Of a stretch of DNA of 64,000 nucleotides, positions 51,080 to 63,619 are shown in pieces; position 1 is the first letter of the stretch; every line of letters begins with the position of its first letter. Position numbers and translations under genes: made by a program. The stretch spans positions 6,457,862 through 6,521,861 of the forward strand of contig NW_004955480.1 in NCBI RefSeq assembly GCF_000276665.1. The letters run 5' to 3'. The notes beneath the pieces were generated by a model. That model worked only from the letters and a program-made list of their open reading frames with translations. It was not told where the DNA came from and ran no database searches. Origin of the DNA: Chinchilla lanigera. Taxonomy: Eukaryota; Chordata; Mammalia; Rodentia; Chinchillidae.

Positions 51080-51800
51080 TCAAACAAGACTTCTCTCACC
51101 CTTTGCAGTCAGTCTCCCACCAAGTCTATGAGTTCTATTCTATTCTGCTGGCCCCAGAATATCTCCCCACCATTCTGTCATGGAACCAGTGGGTTCCATG
51201 TTGACCCAGCCAAGCGCCGTTCCTTGACGGACCACACAATAACCCCTCTGCCTTTTCTCCCCACTTCATGGAGCCCATCCCCATTCCCAGAGGGCCTTCT
51301 CATCACTCGACCTTGGTTTCCAGCTGCCCGCCAGCTCCCTTGCATCCTCACAGTGCAGTTCCAGTTCCTTAGCATGGTGTATAAGGCCCTGCAGAGACAG
51401 ACTCCCGCTTGCCTCGCCTGCCTCGTCCTACACCTCTCCCCTGTCCAACTCTGCCCTCCAGCCCTTTAGCTCCTCCTTCCTCCCGTTTCTTTCCCTCAGG
51501 GACTTCATGCATAGCCTTCCCTCCGTGGAGAACACCTTCCTCCCCACTGTTGGCAGCTTTTCAGCTTTTCAGCTTCACTTTTCAGCTTCTTCTGGATCAG
51601 ATTGATCCCAGTTTCAATGTCAGTCTCCTCACAAGACCTCTGTGCCCAGCCTAGTGATACTGAGTCTGATACACAGCACCTCTGTCCTACGTTAGCGCAC
51701 CTCTTACCACTCTGCCTCACAATCGCTGTCCACTCTGTGCTTCCCCCCGGGGGTGCCCTGTTCACCTTGACATGTAGCAGCATGTTGGAGCCAGTTCATG
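51080..51800 (+). mobile_element. L2 LINE fragment
   Basis: 'gcatggtgtataaggccctg', the Ctcc-rich 'cctgtccaactctgccctcc' segment and 'gagaacaccttcctccccac' follow L2 order. The small frames on both strands are incidental. Confidence 0.68.
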
Positions 51801-51965
51801 CCTGCTCACGATAGGCGGCCAAAACGAGTAACTTGATACTGGGGTGGTAAAATAGTTATACCATGAAAATTAACGAATTCTACAGGTCAGTTTGTTTTAA
51901 TTTTTTGTAAAGGCAATTGTTAAACATTTACCAGCGCACACTGACTAGATCCCTAGCTGCTTCTT

Positions 51966-52118
51966 TTTTTTTCCTCTTTGAGACAGTGTCTCGCTATGCA
52001 GTTCGGGCTGGCCTTGAGCTCACTTTGTAGCCCAGGCTGGTCTCAAACTTGTAACAGTCTTCCAGCCTCAGCCTCCCCAGTGCTGGGATTACAGGTGTGC
52101 CCCACCCCAACCGGCTTC
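51966..52118 (-). mobile_element. B1-type SINE, antisense
   Basis: ttgagacagtgtctcgctat, duplicated 'cactttgtagcccaggctgg' block, tgctgggattacaggtgtgc. Flanks ccctagctgcttctt and ccctagcttctt resemble a decayed duplication. Confidence 0.93.
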
Positions 52119-52170
52119 CCTAGCTTCTTATCATGTCAGTTGGCATATAGTTCGGTTTATATTGGTTACC

Positions 52171-52200
52171 TGAATAAATGAATGAATGAATGAATGAATT
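52171..52200. repeat. (GAAT)n microsatellite
   Basis: Six to seven units after an L2-like 3' end. Confidence 0.93.
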
Positions 52201-52559
52201 GCAGGTTTTCATTTGACCCCAGAGCAGCCGCAGTTCTGCAAGTATTTGCCTGTATGTTTGCTCTTCACCCCTCTGAAATAGAACAGGACTCCAGTTCAAG
52301 CAGCTTCTCCACCCTGCTGTGGGAAGCTTTATGGAGTCTGCCCTCAGGGACCCTCTCAGCGTCTCTGTGGCAGAAATGGGGAAAGCTTTCAGTCAGACAT
52401 GTGTCTGTACTGGGTGCCTCATTTCTTTTAGGAAATCAAGAAAGAAGCACAGCCAAGCAGCTAGCCTTTCCCGAGTGCAAATCTTGACTGCTCTACTTCC
52501 TGGCTTCATGACCCTGGGGAAACCTTTCAATATCTCATTCACTCATCCATTCATTCATT

Positions 52560-52720
52560 GACATTTCTGGGAATTCAACTGAGGGCCTTCACAGTGAGCT
52601 AAATCTCTAGCTCTTCTTTATTTTTTATTTTGAGACAGGGTCTTGCTAAGTTGCTAAGTTTCCCAGACTGGGGTCAAATTTGGTTCAGCCTCTCAGAATG
52701 CCTGAGGTCATTCAACAGCT
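52560..52720 (-). mobile_element. B1-dID-like composite SINE, antisense
   Basis: The ID-like half comes first ('gggaattcaactgagggcct', 'gagctaaatctctagctc'), then the B1-like half ('tgagacagggtcttgctaag', 'ggttcagcctctcagaatgc'). Diverged. Confidence 0.68.
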
Positions 52721-52954
52721 TTAAGTTCATTCCTTATTCCATACAGCAAATCTTAACTGAAGAAATTCTCATAAACCTCCAGCCACCTCTAGCTCTTGCC
52801 TCAGTTATGCATTCAGTAAATGTGAGCCCCAGTTGTTCTGCCCACCTACTCCTGGTTAGATGTAAAGGCCCATAACCAGTTGGCAGCCTGAAGAGCTGCT
52901 ATCAAACTGCTAGGTATCATAGCCTCAAATTCACAGGAAATGCTGGAGTGACCT

Positions 52955-53230
52955 AGGGCTCCACTCTGGAATCTTTTATACTTTACTCTCTGTTCTCTCT
53001 AGTTTTTCTCCTTCAGACACATGCCTTAGTATCCTGATGACTCCCAAATGTATGTGTTCAACCCAGACTTGCCTCTTAATTCCCAACCACCTGTCTAGCT
53101 GTCTCCCTGGAAGTCTGACAGATGTCTGGACAGGAGTAAGCACATGCAGACAAGCTCCTTAGGCTCTCTCCAAACCTGTTCCTTCTGCACCACCCTCTTC
53201 ATGCTCAGGTCAAAAACCTTGCCATTGCCT
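52955..53230 (+). mobile_element. L2 LINE fragment
   Basis: 'cctgatgactcccaaatgta' and 'caacccagacttgcctctta' are diagnostic L2 words in sense orientation. Confidence 0.75.
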
Positions 53231-53237
53231 TTTATGC

Positions 53238-53760
53238 TGTTTTAGTCAGTTTTTTGTTGCTGTAACAAAATACCTGAGGTAAACAACTATGATGGTGCAT
53301 GCCTATAATCCCAGCACTCTGGGAGACTGATGCAGGGGGGTCTCAGGTTGAAGCCCATCCTAGACAACTTAAGGACTTAGTGAGATCCTGTGTCAAAACC
53401 TTTTTTGAAAATATTTTTAAAGGACTAGGACTGTAGCTCAGAGTGAAGACCCAAGGTTTAATCTGAAATTGAGTGGGAAAGCCTGGGAGGAGTTGTTCTG
53501 GCTCATGGTTTCAGAGGCTTTATTCATGGTTGGTTGGCATCATTTTGCTTTGAGGCCTGCTTTGGAGCAGCACGTGATGGCAAGGAGCACATGGTGGACC
53601 AGAACTGCTCCCTTCATGGCTGGAAGTGAAAGGGATGAAGGACACACACTGAGTGAGCTAAGGGCCTCCTGCGAGGCCCTTAAGTTTCCACCAGCTCCCA
53701 ATAGCCTCAAACTGGGGACTAGGGCTTTCACACATGAGCCTTTGGAGGCATTCCAGATGC
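53238..53760 (-). mobile_element. MaLR LTR, antisense, with nested composite SINE
   Basis: Starts tgttttagtcagttttttgt with 'gctgtaacaaaatacctgag'. After the SINE it resumes 'ggagttgttctggctcatgg' and 'ggtggaccagaactgctccc'. The right end is degraded. Confidence 0.78.
53283..53465 (+). mobile_element. B1-dID-like composite SINE in MaLR LTR
   Basis: Left half 'gatggtgcatgcctataatc' to 'gagatcctgtgtcaaaacc', A/T-rich linker, then right half 'ggactaggactgtagctcag'. It dates after the LTR it interrupts. Confidence 0.78.
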
Positions 53761-54289
53761 ACTGTAGCAAATGTTGTGTTTTCACCGAGTCCTGCCAACC
53801 TGCGTCCCAACACATCTGGGACCCACCACACTTCACTACACAGTGCACAGGCCGGGTCACTTCCAGGCTTGCCTCCACTCCTGCGGCAGCCTCTCACTGC
53901 CCGCCTGCTGCCTCCCTACCCTTTCCAGCGGTGTGCCCCGGAGGTAGAGCCAGCAGTGCTCCTATTAAAAAGTGAGTTCCAGGCCTTCGCCTGACTCATA
54001 TCACCAAGAGGTGTCAGGACTTATGCGATGTCCCCCTCCCTCACTCCTGTCCAGCCGCAGTGGCCGCTGGCTGTCTTCCGCTCGTGGCAGTCTCTTTGAG
54101 GGTCTTGCAGATGTCACACCAACACATCTGCTTGGTGGGTGTCTCCTTTTATGTTACTTTGGTAAAAAAATTATCCAAAATGTTAGTCACTTCCCAACAC
54201 TACAGAGTCCCCTTGCCTACTTCGCTATTTCTCCATCCTACATAGTGCTTACTTTACTCTACTTATTGATTTTGCTGCTTTTTTTCTTT

Positions 54290-54420
54290 CACTGAAATTG
54301 AAGCTCATGGCATGTAAGAATTGTGTTTCTTTTTCATCCCCAGCTTCAAAAACAGTGCCTGGCACATGATAGGGCTCTATAAATATTTGTTGAATGAATG
54401 AATGAATGAATGAATGAATG
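54290..54420 (+). mobile_element. L2 LINE 3' end with (GAAT)n
   Basis: 'aaacagtgcctggcacatga', 'tctataaatatttgttgaat' and terminal gaat repeats are the canonical L2 3' end. Confidence 0.85.
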
Positions 54421-54529
54421 ACATAGTATCTATCTGAAGCTATGCTAAGAGAAATAGGTTATTTTATTCTCTCTTCTAAAGACTTACACAATTTCCCCAG
54501 AAATTAAAGCACATCAAAAAGGCTAAGCA

Positions 54530-54670
54530 ATAATAATCATAAATATAACCATTCATGTATTGAATCTTCACTGTGTACCTGGACCAGGGCTAAGTGTGTA
54601 ACACAGGGAGTCACAGGGAAGTTAGGAAATGCACTCAAGATGACACAGCTAAGAGGAGGCCGTGCCACCC
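54530..54670 (-). mobile_element. MIR SINE, antisense
   Basis: 'tgtgtacctggaccagggct' and 'caagatgacacagctaagag'. Degraded. Confidence 0.6.
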
Positions 54671-55152
54671 ACGCGGTGCCTTGGTCGGGTCCTGCTTTGT
54701 ACTGAGGCTCACAGGGACAGTGGAGGAGTCAGCCCTGGGCACCTCATCAGCCTGACTAATGTATGGATCCCACTGAGTTTGAGAAATGTTTTGCTTTTTG
54801 ATATTTCACTGCCTCTGAGTATACAGTGTTTTTTTTCTCTATAAGACAATGTAGTATTTTTTTCACTTATGAGATACTAGAATTTTGTCAGTAGTGAACA
54901 CTGCCATTCTTTATTTGACACTGGAAGATTTGGATACAAGGGTCTCCACCACCCAAGCCCACCACCATATTGTACGGATTTAACACTCGTTTTCTCTTGA
55001 CTTTCTTGTGTATTTCTGATTCCTATTTTCTTGCGGTGTTTTATGCCTCTTGCAAGCTTCTTTGATCCCCTTTGGGAATGAGGCAGGGTGTGAATACCCA
55101 GGTGTCCTGCTTTTGTTTCTTGTGCAGCTAACCCTTCCAATTATCATTTTAG

Positions 55153-55323
<171 letters not shown>

Positions 55324-55631
55324 TGAGACGCCAAGAGCCTCCGCTTCCTTACAGCCCAGGAGCAAAGAAGAGGGAGCTCAGCCGGGCGGGAGGCTGTCTT
55401 AGGGGGAATAAATTTAGCCACAAGTAACAGAGAACCTGATTTACAGGCTGAAACAAAGAGGACTTTAGTGTCTCACATAAAAGGAGGATGCAGGAGGCAG
55501 CTAGTGTTGATTCTGCGGCCGAAAGAGATCGAAATTGTCAGTCTGCAGCCTTTCCTGCTCAAGGGCCGCTTTGTCGCTTTTGTGCACCGAAAGCCTTTCT
55601 CCCTGGGTCCTGTCACGCTGGGCCTTTCTTT

Positions 55632-55715
55632 TAGTATATATATAACATATTATTACATATTACATATATAGAGAGAAATTTGACTTTATATATATATATA
55701 TATATTTTTATATAT
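55632..55715. repeat. (TA)n-rich tract
   Basis: Two runs of TA/TATA units separated by 'gagagaaatttgac', self-complementary and likely to form cruciform or unpaired DNA. Confidence 0.9.
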
Positions 55716-55719
55716 ACTC

Positions 55720-55900
55720 TCTTAATCCTCACAGTCACCTTACAATATGATGCTTACTATCTCTAATTTAGCAAAGAGAAAAGTGAGGCAGAGAAAAGGT
55801 AAATCACTTCCCCAAAGTCACACACAAAATAGACAATCAGCGTTTCAAACCCAGGTAATGTGGCTGTAAAGACCCCACCTTAACCACCAGGCCGGTTCTG
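55720..55900 (-). mobile_element. MIR SINE, antisense
   Basis: 'cttaatcctcacagtcacct', 'agagaaaagtgaggcagaga', 'cccaaagtcacacac'. Confidence 0.75.
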
Positions 55901-56296
55901 CCTCCGTTCGCCTCGTTAGCAGCGAAGGGTCACTCAGGACCCGCGCACCACAGATTGGGAGCGCTGGTGAAGAGTCGGATGTGGACAGAGTGCCTGGCTT
56001 TCCTCAGCCTGGCTTCCTTGGATCACAGAAATGGCACTGCTGTCCACGTCCTCCCTTACCAGAGCAGGAAGTGAAAGAGTCACGCGTGCCTGAGTCCCTT
56101 CTCCCACCACTCCCCTCTCAGCTGCAGTCCCAGCCTGCTCCTTCGTCCCATCCACCCACTGGTCAAGTTCTGCGGCTCCTCTGGCCCAAGCCTCTCTCAG
56201 TGATTCTTCTCTCTACACCAGCCTCTCGGACAAAGTCTCAGGATGGTTCCCCTAGACTCTCACTTTACCCCCTTGTAGCTGTTACATGAACAAAGG

Positions 56297-56402
56297 CAGT
56301 TTGGGCACGGTGGCACATACTTGTAATCCTAGCTTCTTGGAAAGCTGAGGCAGGAGGATTGCTTGAGCCCACAATTTTGAAACCAATCTGGGCAATACAG
56401 AA
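56297..56402 (+). mobile_element. B1-type/7SL SINE, old
   Basis: 'gggcacggtggcacatactt', 'aggcaggaggattgcttgag'. Truncated and diverged. Confidence 0.82.
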
Positions 56403-57007
56403 AGAGCCAAAGACAATTGCACCAGACTCCTGAGTTTTTCATCAACCTTACCAAGGTGCAGGATAAAGAGATTTTAATGATCTTGAAGTATTTCTTTGTC
56501 AAATACTCCTTCTGTAAAGCCAAGCGGACGTTCTGCTGGCCTTGCTAGTCCTCTGTGTTGCTACCTAGACTTATGCGCGAGTGTTGCCTCCCTGCGTCTG
56601 CACTCTCCCCAGGGCAGCTAATTCCGGAACTGACGTTCTGACACCTAAATCTGCTCGAGACGTCGCTCCTCCTTCCCTAAACCCTCCAACCCCTGTGCAT
56701 TTTATGATTTAGACTCAACCTAACCAATCACCATCACTCCCCAAAGCTCTGCCCTCTCCGTCCACTCCGCATGCTGACCCCTCGCCATGTGCGGCCTCGG
56801 TTCAGCCTTCAGACCCAGCCTACCTGCCCCTGCCGTACATCCTGCTGCCTGGAAGCTACTCTCCCACCTTCACTACTGGCAGACTCCTTTTATCCCTCAC
56901 TGCCCTGAAAGCTCCCTGCATTCTGGTGGCAAAGTTCATTGCTACAAATTCTGTGCACTCATCCTCACTTCACAGTGGTTTTGAGAGTTTTGTGGTTTTG
57001 GGGGGTT

Positions 57008-57163
57008 TTTTTGGTCTTTTTGAGACAGGGTTTCACTATGCAGTTCAGGCCGGCCTTGAAATCACTTTGTAGCCCAGGCTGGCCTCAAACTCACAGCGAT
57101 CCTCCTGCCTCAGCCTCCCAAGTGCTGGGATTAGAGACATGTGCCACCATACCTGGCCTTTGA
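57008..57163 (-). mobile_element. B1-type SINE, antisense
   Basis: ttgagacagggtttcactat, duplicated 'cactttgtagcccaggctgg' block and tgctgggattagagacatgt. Full length. Confidence 0.94.
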
Positions 57164-58003
57164 GGGTTAATATTATGAAGCGCTTCGATCCATGGCTGGC
57201 ACCAAGTAAATATGCCATTAACAGCGCTATATTTTTGTATGCACCTGTACAGAGTGTTGCTATGGTTATAAACCTGTGCCTATCTCTCCCACAAAGTGAC
57301 AGGTCCTTCAAGACAAAAGACCATTTTTCTATCTTGCTGTCACTCTGTCCCTTCCCCTTCCCTCCCTGTACCCAGCTGGTGCCTGACAAGGGTTAGATTT
57401 CCTACATATATTTGCTAGCAATGTCTGAGTTTCCTTCATGGTTACTGGCCTCATTCTTTTCAAGTCTGGAGGGGAAACAGTCTGTTCAACGATAAGCTAC
57501 ACTTAGCTGATTACTAACAACTGTCATAATTAAAGCTTTATAATTTAATAGTACCTCCCAGCTACACTTCTCTCAATTTATCTGTACAATTCTTAAATAT
57601 GTTCATTTTCTTTACCAAATGCTTTTTACAAAAGAAATTGAGAAGTGTAATACTCCACTGCCTTAGGCATCTAATAAATATTGTGTGTTCCTTTCTCTGT
57701 TAAAAAAAGAAATTGATTGGCCTGCCAGGAATAGCATAAAAGCCAATGAAATTCACCCTGCAGATCTATTATAGATGTATGCGTGTAAATATTTCAAAAG
57801 AAAGTGTGGGATAATGTGAACCTTCTAAGCTCATCTTTTTCTGGAAAGATTAAGCAACTAGCTAATTAGTGAGGACTTTCTAGACACATGCATCGTATTC
57901 GTCTAATGGGATAGTAGAACAGATCAACCCAGGAGAATTGATTTCCAGATTAATGACCTTATCCGGGAGGCAGGGCTTTGTTGTTTCTTGTCTTCTATTT
58001 TAG

Positions 58004-58111
58004 GTCTTAAGACTGGAAGAAGTTATCCAACAACATAAGGTACCTTGCCAAAGAGCCGAGGAAAGACCCCAGGAGTTAGACTGCCAGCCCTGCAGCATTC
58101 TGGAGAGCCAG
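58004..58111 (+). CDS. FAM184B: FAM184B coding exon 7
   Basis: The 108-nt exon encodes 36 residues in frame 0, after acceptor tcttctattttag and before donor gtaacc. It starts VLRLEEVIQQHK and then reads a Cys/Pro-containing segment ending CSILESQ, as in the FAM184B region where the coiled coil gives way to a divergent linker. The next exon of the family is not found before the window end, so the rest of the protein lies downstream. The six exons together give 483 codons with no internal stop. Confidence 0.92.
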
Positions 58112-58547
58112 GTAACCCTCCAGCTTTTCCTGCCTTCATTAGGGATATTTCTCATCTGCGTTTCAGCACTTCTGTGACCCATGCTGATGTTAATGGGCTC
58201 CTTTACGTCCTCCCTCAGCACTGCCAAAGGCCTGGGGAAAAGAATCAGTACAAAATCCATTTGCAAAAACCATGAAGGAAATAGAGCTCTGAGTAATTAT
58301 CCTCATGACTTGAAAAAGAAAAGGGCATGCCAGATTCATCTTCTCTCCTTCTCTGAGAGCAGGCTGCCCTGCAGATAAAAAGGGCCTTTGATTCTGGGCA
58401 GCAGGAACCACTACAATAACAACAGCCCGGCAGCGCCCTCCACACCCTCATCCGCTTGGTGTTCACGAAGCCCTTCCACCCAGGCTGTCCTTCAGAGATG
58501 GCTCAAGGGCGGACAGTGGCTCCTGTGTGTCCCACTCATGGTAAGCT

Positions 58548-58920
58548 GTATCATTTTCCTAGGACCGCTGTAATCAGTTACCACGTTTGTTGACTTCAGC
58601 AACAGAATTATTCTCTCACAGTTCTTGAGATCAAGGTGTTAGTAGGGTTGCTTCCCTCCAGAGGCTCCGAGGGAAAACCTGTTCCTTCCATGTCCCTCCC
58701 TGGCTGCCGGTAACAACCCTCACCGCTCGGTGACTTGCAGAGGCATCACACCGATCTCTGCTTGTCCTCACATGCCTCCTCCATGTGCCTGGGTCTTCAC
58801 ATTGCTCTCTTTTAAGCACATTAGTCATGAATTTAGGACCCACCCTAAGGCAATATGGCTACATCTTAGCTACTTACACTCCGCAGACCCTGCTTCCAAA
58901 TAAGGTTGTGGTCGCTGGTA
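58548..58920 (-). mobile_element. MLT1-type MaLR LTR, antisense
   Basis: 'tgtatcattttcctaggacc', 'agaattattctctcacagtt', 'gatcaaggtgttagtagggt', 'gacccaccctaaggcaatat'. This order is diagnostic of reverse MLT1. Confidence 0.8.
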
Positions 58921-59429
58921 CCAGGGCTCCAGCATCCCTTCACGGGGGACACCTACGCAGCACAGATGCAACACGGGGACTCTGTTAGCATTCCTTGCAC
59001 GCTGCCAGAAATACAAGTGAGTCCTGGGAAGCTGGCATTTGAGTACCCTGGCTTGAATAAGTTTTTTGATTCCAATTTTGATGGCAAAAGCTATGTAAAA
59101 AAAAAATACCATTGTCTCCAATTTTCTTTATTTTATTGCTGCCCCAAATGTTCAGTCAGCCTCAGACTCCAGGTGTGAAAACACAGTGCAGCTGAGTCCG
59201 GATCTTACATGTCAGCCTCAAAGTCTCTTTTTCACCCATTTCTGTACACCTTCGTGTCCTTGCAAACTGTCATTTCTCTCCTTGATACTGTTCTCCCAGG
59301 GCTCAGGCGCTGGTCCTGACAACCCTCTTGCCGTGCCCCACTGGGATGACTCGTACTGGACCACATATTCACCTGGGTAAAAAGGAGCCAAAAATCTAAC
59401 GAACGTGGATTTGAACAGCAATTAGCATT

Positions 59430-59590
59430 TGTATGGGAACTCCTCAGTTACAGAGCACACTTCATATCTTTGGCTCCGTTGGTGTTTTGCAACAAACCTG
59501 TAGCGTACTCATTTTACAAAGGATGCAACTAAGGGAGCTCATGTTCATTAGGTGACTCTCACACGGCACAAGCAGATGAGCAGCTGAGCC
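59430..59590 (-). mobile_element. MIR SINE, antisense
   Basis: 'gtactcattttacaaaggat', 'gcaactaagggagctcatgt' and 'gtgactctcacacggcac'. Degraded. Confidence 0.62.
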
Positions 59591-60209
59591 AAGATAGAAC
59601 AGCTGGCTCAGCCCCCATCTCACAGTGAGAGTGTCACATACCCAGGATGCCTTCCAGATGGAAAAGACCAGCTGTGTATCTTGGGATTAAGAGGGGCAGT
59701 ACATGACTCCCTGGGTTTTCCTCTGACACCAGGCTAGCAGTCCCATCGCCCTGGGGAAGCTGCAGGGGAAGCTGAAGGAGTAGAGGGCTTCTTCACTGGG
59801 CTGTCCCCTGTCCCAACCTCTCTGAAGACTTCTGCCTGAGACACGTGTGGCTGTCTTCCTTCACCCTTAGTTTCTTAGGAAGCAACCTCATGATCTAGCA
59901 TTCAAGAGAAAAACTCTGCCTCCAGGGACAGCTGACATTTCCATGGGCTTCCTCAAGATTTCCCAAAAAAGCTGTTTCTCAGATAGTCAAGTGTTTGTCA
60001 GGCCCTCAAGGTGACGGCTGCAGGAGGATGGATTGGTGTTGGCTGGGTCCTCCGCTCAGTTTCAGCTAAGGTTGATAAGCTAGAGACTAAATACAAAATG
60101 AAATTTAGGAAGACAGCTGTACTTTCAGGAGTGCCCCTGAAAGCCCTAAGTATTTTCCAGGGCTTCTGAACCATGATCTAACAGTCAAAGTCACATTGTC
60201 CATGAGCCA

Positions 60210-60246
60210 GCGCTATCCCTGCAGCTCAGCGCTATCCCTGCAGCTC
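60210..60246. repeat. 18-bp tandem duplication
   Basis: Two exact copies of cagcgctatccctgcagct in tandem. Confidence 0.9.
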
Positions 60247-60475
60247 AGGGCTTCTCAGGTTCGGCGCCTGACCTTGGGTGTGAATAATTCTGCGGTGCGG
60301 AGCAACAATAATTCAGCTGTGTACTGTTAGATGTTTAGCAGGATCTTTGGGTTCTGTTCACCAAATGCTTGTAGCCCCTCCCCCACACACATACACTAAC
60401 AAAGTATCTCAATCAGAAACGTCTCCAGACACTGCCAGAGGTCACCCAGGGGCAAAATTACCCTGCGTGGAGAAG
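60246..60475 (-). mobile_element. MARNA-like mariner remnant
   Basis: 'gttagatgtttagcaggatc', 'cagaaacgtctccagacact' and 'acccaggggcaaaattaccc' give the reverse MARNA pattern also seen at 5995-6205. Confidence 0.68.
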
Positions 60476-60904
60476 AGCTACCACATCTTAAGTAGCGCTT
60501 TCTGAAGAAGTCAGAACACAAGTACAGGTTTACCACCATGAACTGACCCACCGTGAACCTCAGCCAGTTCAGCTCTTCTTAATCTTGATCATTGTCACTC
60601 ACTGAACTTGTTTCCTAAAGAGAAGTACAGATTTCTCCCACACAAAATTGCAGGAGGAACCTTAACAGATATCAGTTCCATTAGATTCAACTCAACAATC
60701 ATTCATCCCACAAGCCTTTGTGGGATACTTGGGATGTGCTGGCCCCAAGCCAGACGTTAAAGTGGAGACATGCATGAACAAGTAGCCTTAAAATGCTGTG
60801 GATGTTTACTAATAGAAGTAAACACCTGGTGCTATGTTTTCTATTAGGCTACTATTATGCGTTTTGCAGGTATTGGTTTGTTTTTTGGTTGGGGGGTTTG
60901 TTTT

Positions 60905-61056
60905 GTTTTGTTGTCTTTTTGAGACAGAGTCTCGCTATGCAGTTCGGGCTGGCCTTGAACTCACTTTGTAGCCGGCTGGCCTTGAACTTTTGGTGATCCT
61001 CTTGCTCAGCCTCTCAAATGCTGGGATTACAAGCATGCACCACTGTGCCTGGTTGC
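60905..61056 (-). mobile_element. B1-type SINE, antisense
   Basis: ttgagacagagtctcgctat, 'cactttgtagccggctggcc' with a small deletion, tgctgggattacaagcatgc. (TTTTG)n left tail. Confidence 0.92.
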
Positions 61057-61504
61057 AGGTATTGTATATTCTTTCTAATTCAGTTTTTTTTTTCCAATAA
61101 GTTATCCAGGTATGCAGTAGGATTTAAAAGGTACATAAAGATAACAGTAGAAAGCATCTATTTCCCCTATGTTCCCTATTCCAGAAAAATAAGTTCTTTT
61201 GTTTTGTCTCTTCTTATATATCTTTTCAGAACTATGCTGTGCATATGGAGGCATAATTATGGATGTATTTTTTCCACAAACAATAGCATCATCTTCTGTG
61301 CTCTGCTTCTTTTAACTTAAATTTTTTAGCAGGTAGATTATGACACGTGTATACTTCCACACCAACTTCATTTTTTAAGAAGGAAGTAGCTTCGTTCCTC
61401 TTTGTACATAAAAGCCAGACCATAGTCTTTCCTTTCTGATTGATGACGTGGTTGTTTGTAATTTGGGTCTACTACAGATTACACTTCAGTGAATAGCAAT
61501 GTAG

Positions 61505-61705
61505 AAGGACACAGTGTAGTGCAGTAGTTAAGCAGCTCAACCGCAAGGCAGATGTCTGGGTTCTTCCGGCCTGGATAACCTTGGGTGTACATTTAGCATC
61601 TCTTTTGTTCAACTTTCTCATCTGTAAAATAGGGATGATGCTACCACCTACCTCAGAGAGTTTTTGTAATGGCCAAGTGAATTATTATATAGCCAGTGTC
61701 ACAAT
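61505..61705 (+). mobile_element. MIR SINE
   Basis: 'agtgtagtgcagtagttaag', 'tttctcatctgtaaaatagg' and 'gctaccacctacctcagaga'. Well preserved; includes the start of the element. Confidence 0.88.
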
Positions 61706-63121
61706 ATATGACACCTCTGAGCATGTGTCAATAACTTGCACTGCTGTGGAACTCCTGGGTTGGAGGTATGTGGATTTTAAGGTTGACAGATGCCACCACC
61801 TTGGCTCCCACCAGGTGGGTGTTACGGTGTGTGCCCCCACCAGCAACGCATAGAACTGCTTGTTTCCACCCAATTCTTCCAACACTGAATCACAGAACTT
61901 CCTGAACTTTGCCAGAGACTTGTAATTTAGTTCGAATACCTTTGGTGAGTCACCTGCATGCCAATCCTGTGAGCGGCTGATTAGCCTGGTCTAGATGATA
62001 TGTGAGCGACAATCCGAAGTGTAGCCAGGCCTGCAGCAACACAGGATGAGAAACGAGGAAGACATCATACTAAGGGGACCAGGGAGCTTGGACAACCTAG
62101 AGGCTGATCTGCTCAGCGGACAGGGACACCAGCCCAGGGGGTTAATGGACAGTTAAATTCAGGTCTTTCATTGTCCTGCCAAAGCATTCGGTGAGTCAAG
62201 AGAGAAAAAAACAATAATCCCAACTGAGAGCAAACGTTTCACTCCCTTCCCAGAGCATGCAGAGAGGGTTGCCAGACTTGAGTGGTGGTCTGTCCCCAGT
62301 AAATTTAGGACCTTTCTAAACTTCTTGTCCTTCTGTATCACGTCTGGTCTCCTGCTTCTCCTCCGCTCATAGTATCATCTATCAGTTTCCAGAAAGCCAT
62401 TCCAGTCTTAGTGATTCTGAAGGAATCACTTTTGAAGTGATTTGAAGTTGAAGGAAAACTTTTCTGGAAGACTCCTCCAGTACCCAGGCCACACTGACTT
62501 GGGGCCAGGGAACAGTAGAAGTTTTCATAGATGCGTCTGCCTGCACCATCTCCAGAAAGAAAATAAGAGCCATTGTGGTGATTTTTATTCAGGTCACTTC
62601 ATCTCCACAAGTATTTATGAGTGTTGTCACCACACAACCAGTGGACTTCCTGTCCAAGTGAATGCCCTTGGTCCTTGGAGGGCTCCAATTCAAATCGGAG
62701 AAATAAATATTTTCTTAAATACTAACCTGTATGATGAGTGCTACAATAATGTCAGGAACATGCTTGTGCAGACAATATGGGAGAGGGAGTTTTCTTCCCA
62801 GGTGGGTCCAGGATGGTTTTGCAGAAGAAAGACATCTGCTGACACTGAGCTTTGAGTATGACCTCACCAGGAAGGGTCATGTTGGGGGAAGGAACATAAC
62901 GCAAGGTCCCTGAGGCCTGTGGGAAGGAGGACAAAGGGGTACATAGGCCTGAGAAGTGTCCTGTGTTCACTGGAGAGGCCATGTGGCTCACTAGGTACAT
63001 ACCCAGAGGACCATGTTGATCAAAGGTGTTGGCGATTAACGGTCACTTTCAAACATCTAAGATTTCTCGAGTAGCCTCAGGCCATTAGCAGCTGGCATCA
63101 TCTGCATGGGGTTAGTTGAGG

Positions 63122-63506
63122 TGTATCTTGGATCTAGAGTGCCCTCCAAAGGCCAGTGAGTTCATGACTTGATTTTCAGTTTAGAACTGCTGGGAACTGG
63201 TGGAACTTTTACTAGGCAGGGCCTGGGGGAGGAAGGTAGGTCATTGGAGACATGCCCGTGAAGGGGATTTAGAGACCCCAGTGCCCCTCTTCCTCTCTCT
63301 TCATTTCAAAGCCACTATAAGGCAAGTAGCCTCTTCTGAAATGCTCTCCCGCCATGATATACTGTGCTGCCATGGACCCAAAGCAACAGGACCAAGCAAC
63401 ATGAACTGAAATCCCCCCAACTCTGAGCCCAAGTAAACTTTTTTCCTTTTAAGTTGATTTCTCTCAGATATTTGTTACAGCAGCAAAAAAAAACCTAACT
63501 AACACA
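63122..63506 (+). mobile_element. MaLR solo LTR
   Basis: A 385-bp LTR from tgtatcttggatctagagt to cctaactaacaca with perfect 5-bp duplications tgagg at 63117-63121 and 63507-63511. 'gggaactggtggaactttta' and 'cagatatttgttacagcagc' fit a MaLR LTR. Confidence 0.92.
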
Positions 63507-63619
63507 TGAGGGGTCTGACCTGGAACAGGCAGGCTGCACTTCTCTTCCTGGCAGTAGGCATTAGGCCAGAATTCTCTGGGGCCCTAAAAGACAGCAAAAA
63601 GCAGGACAGCAGCTTCTGT

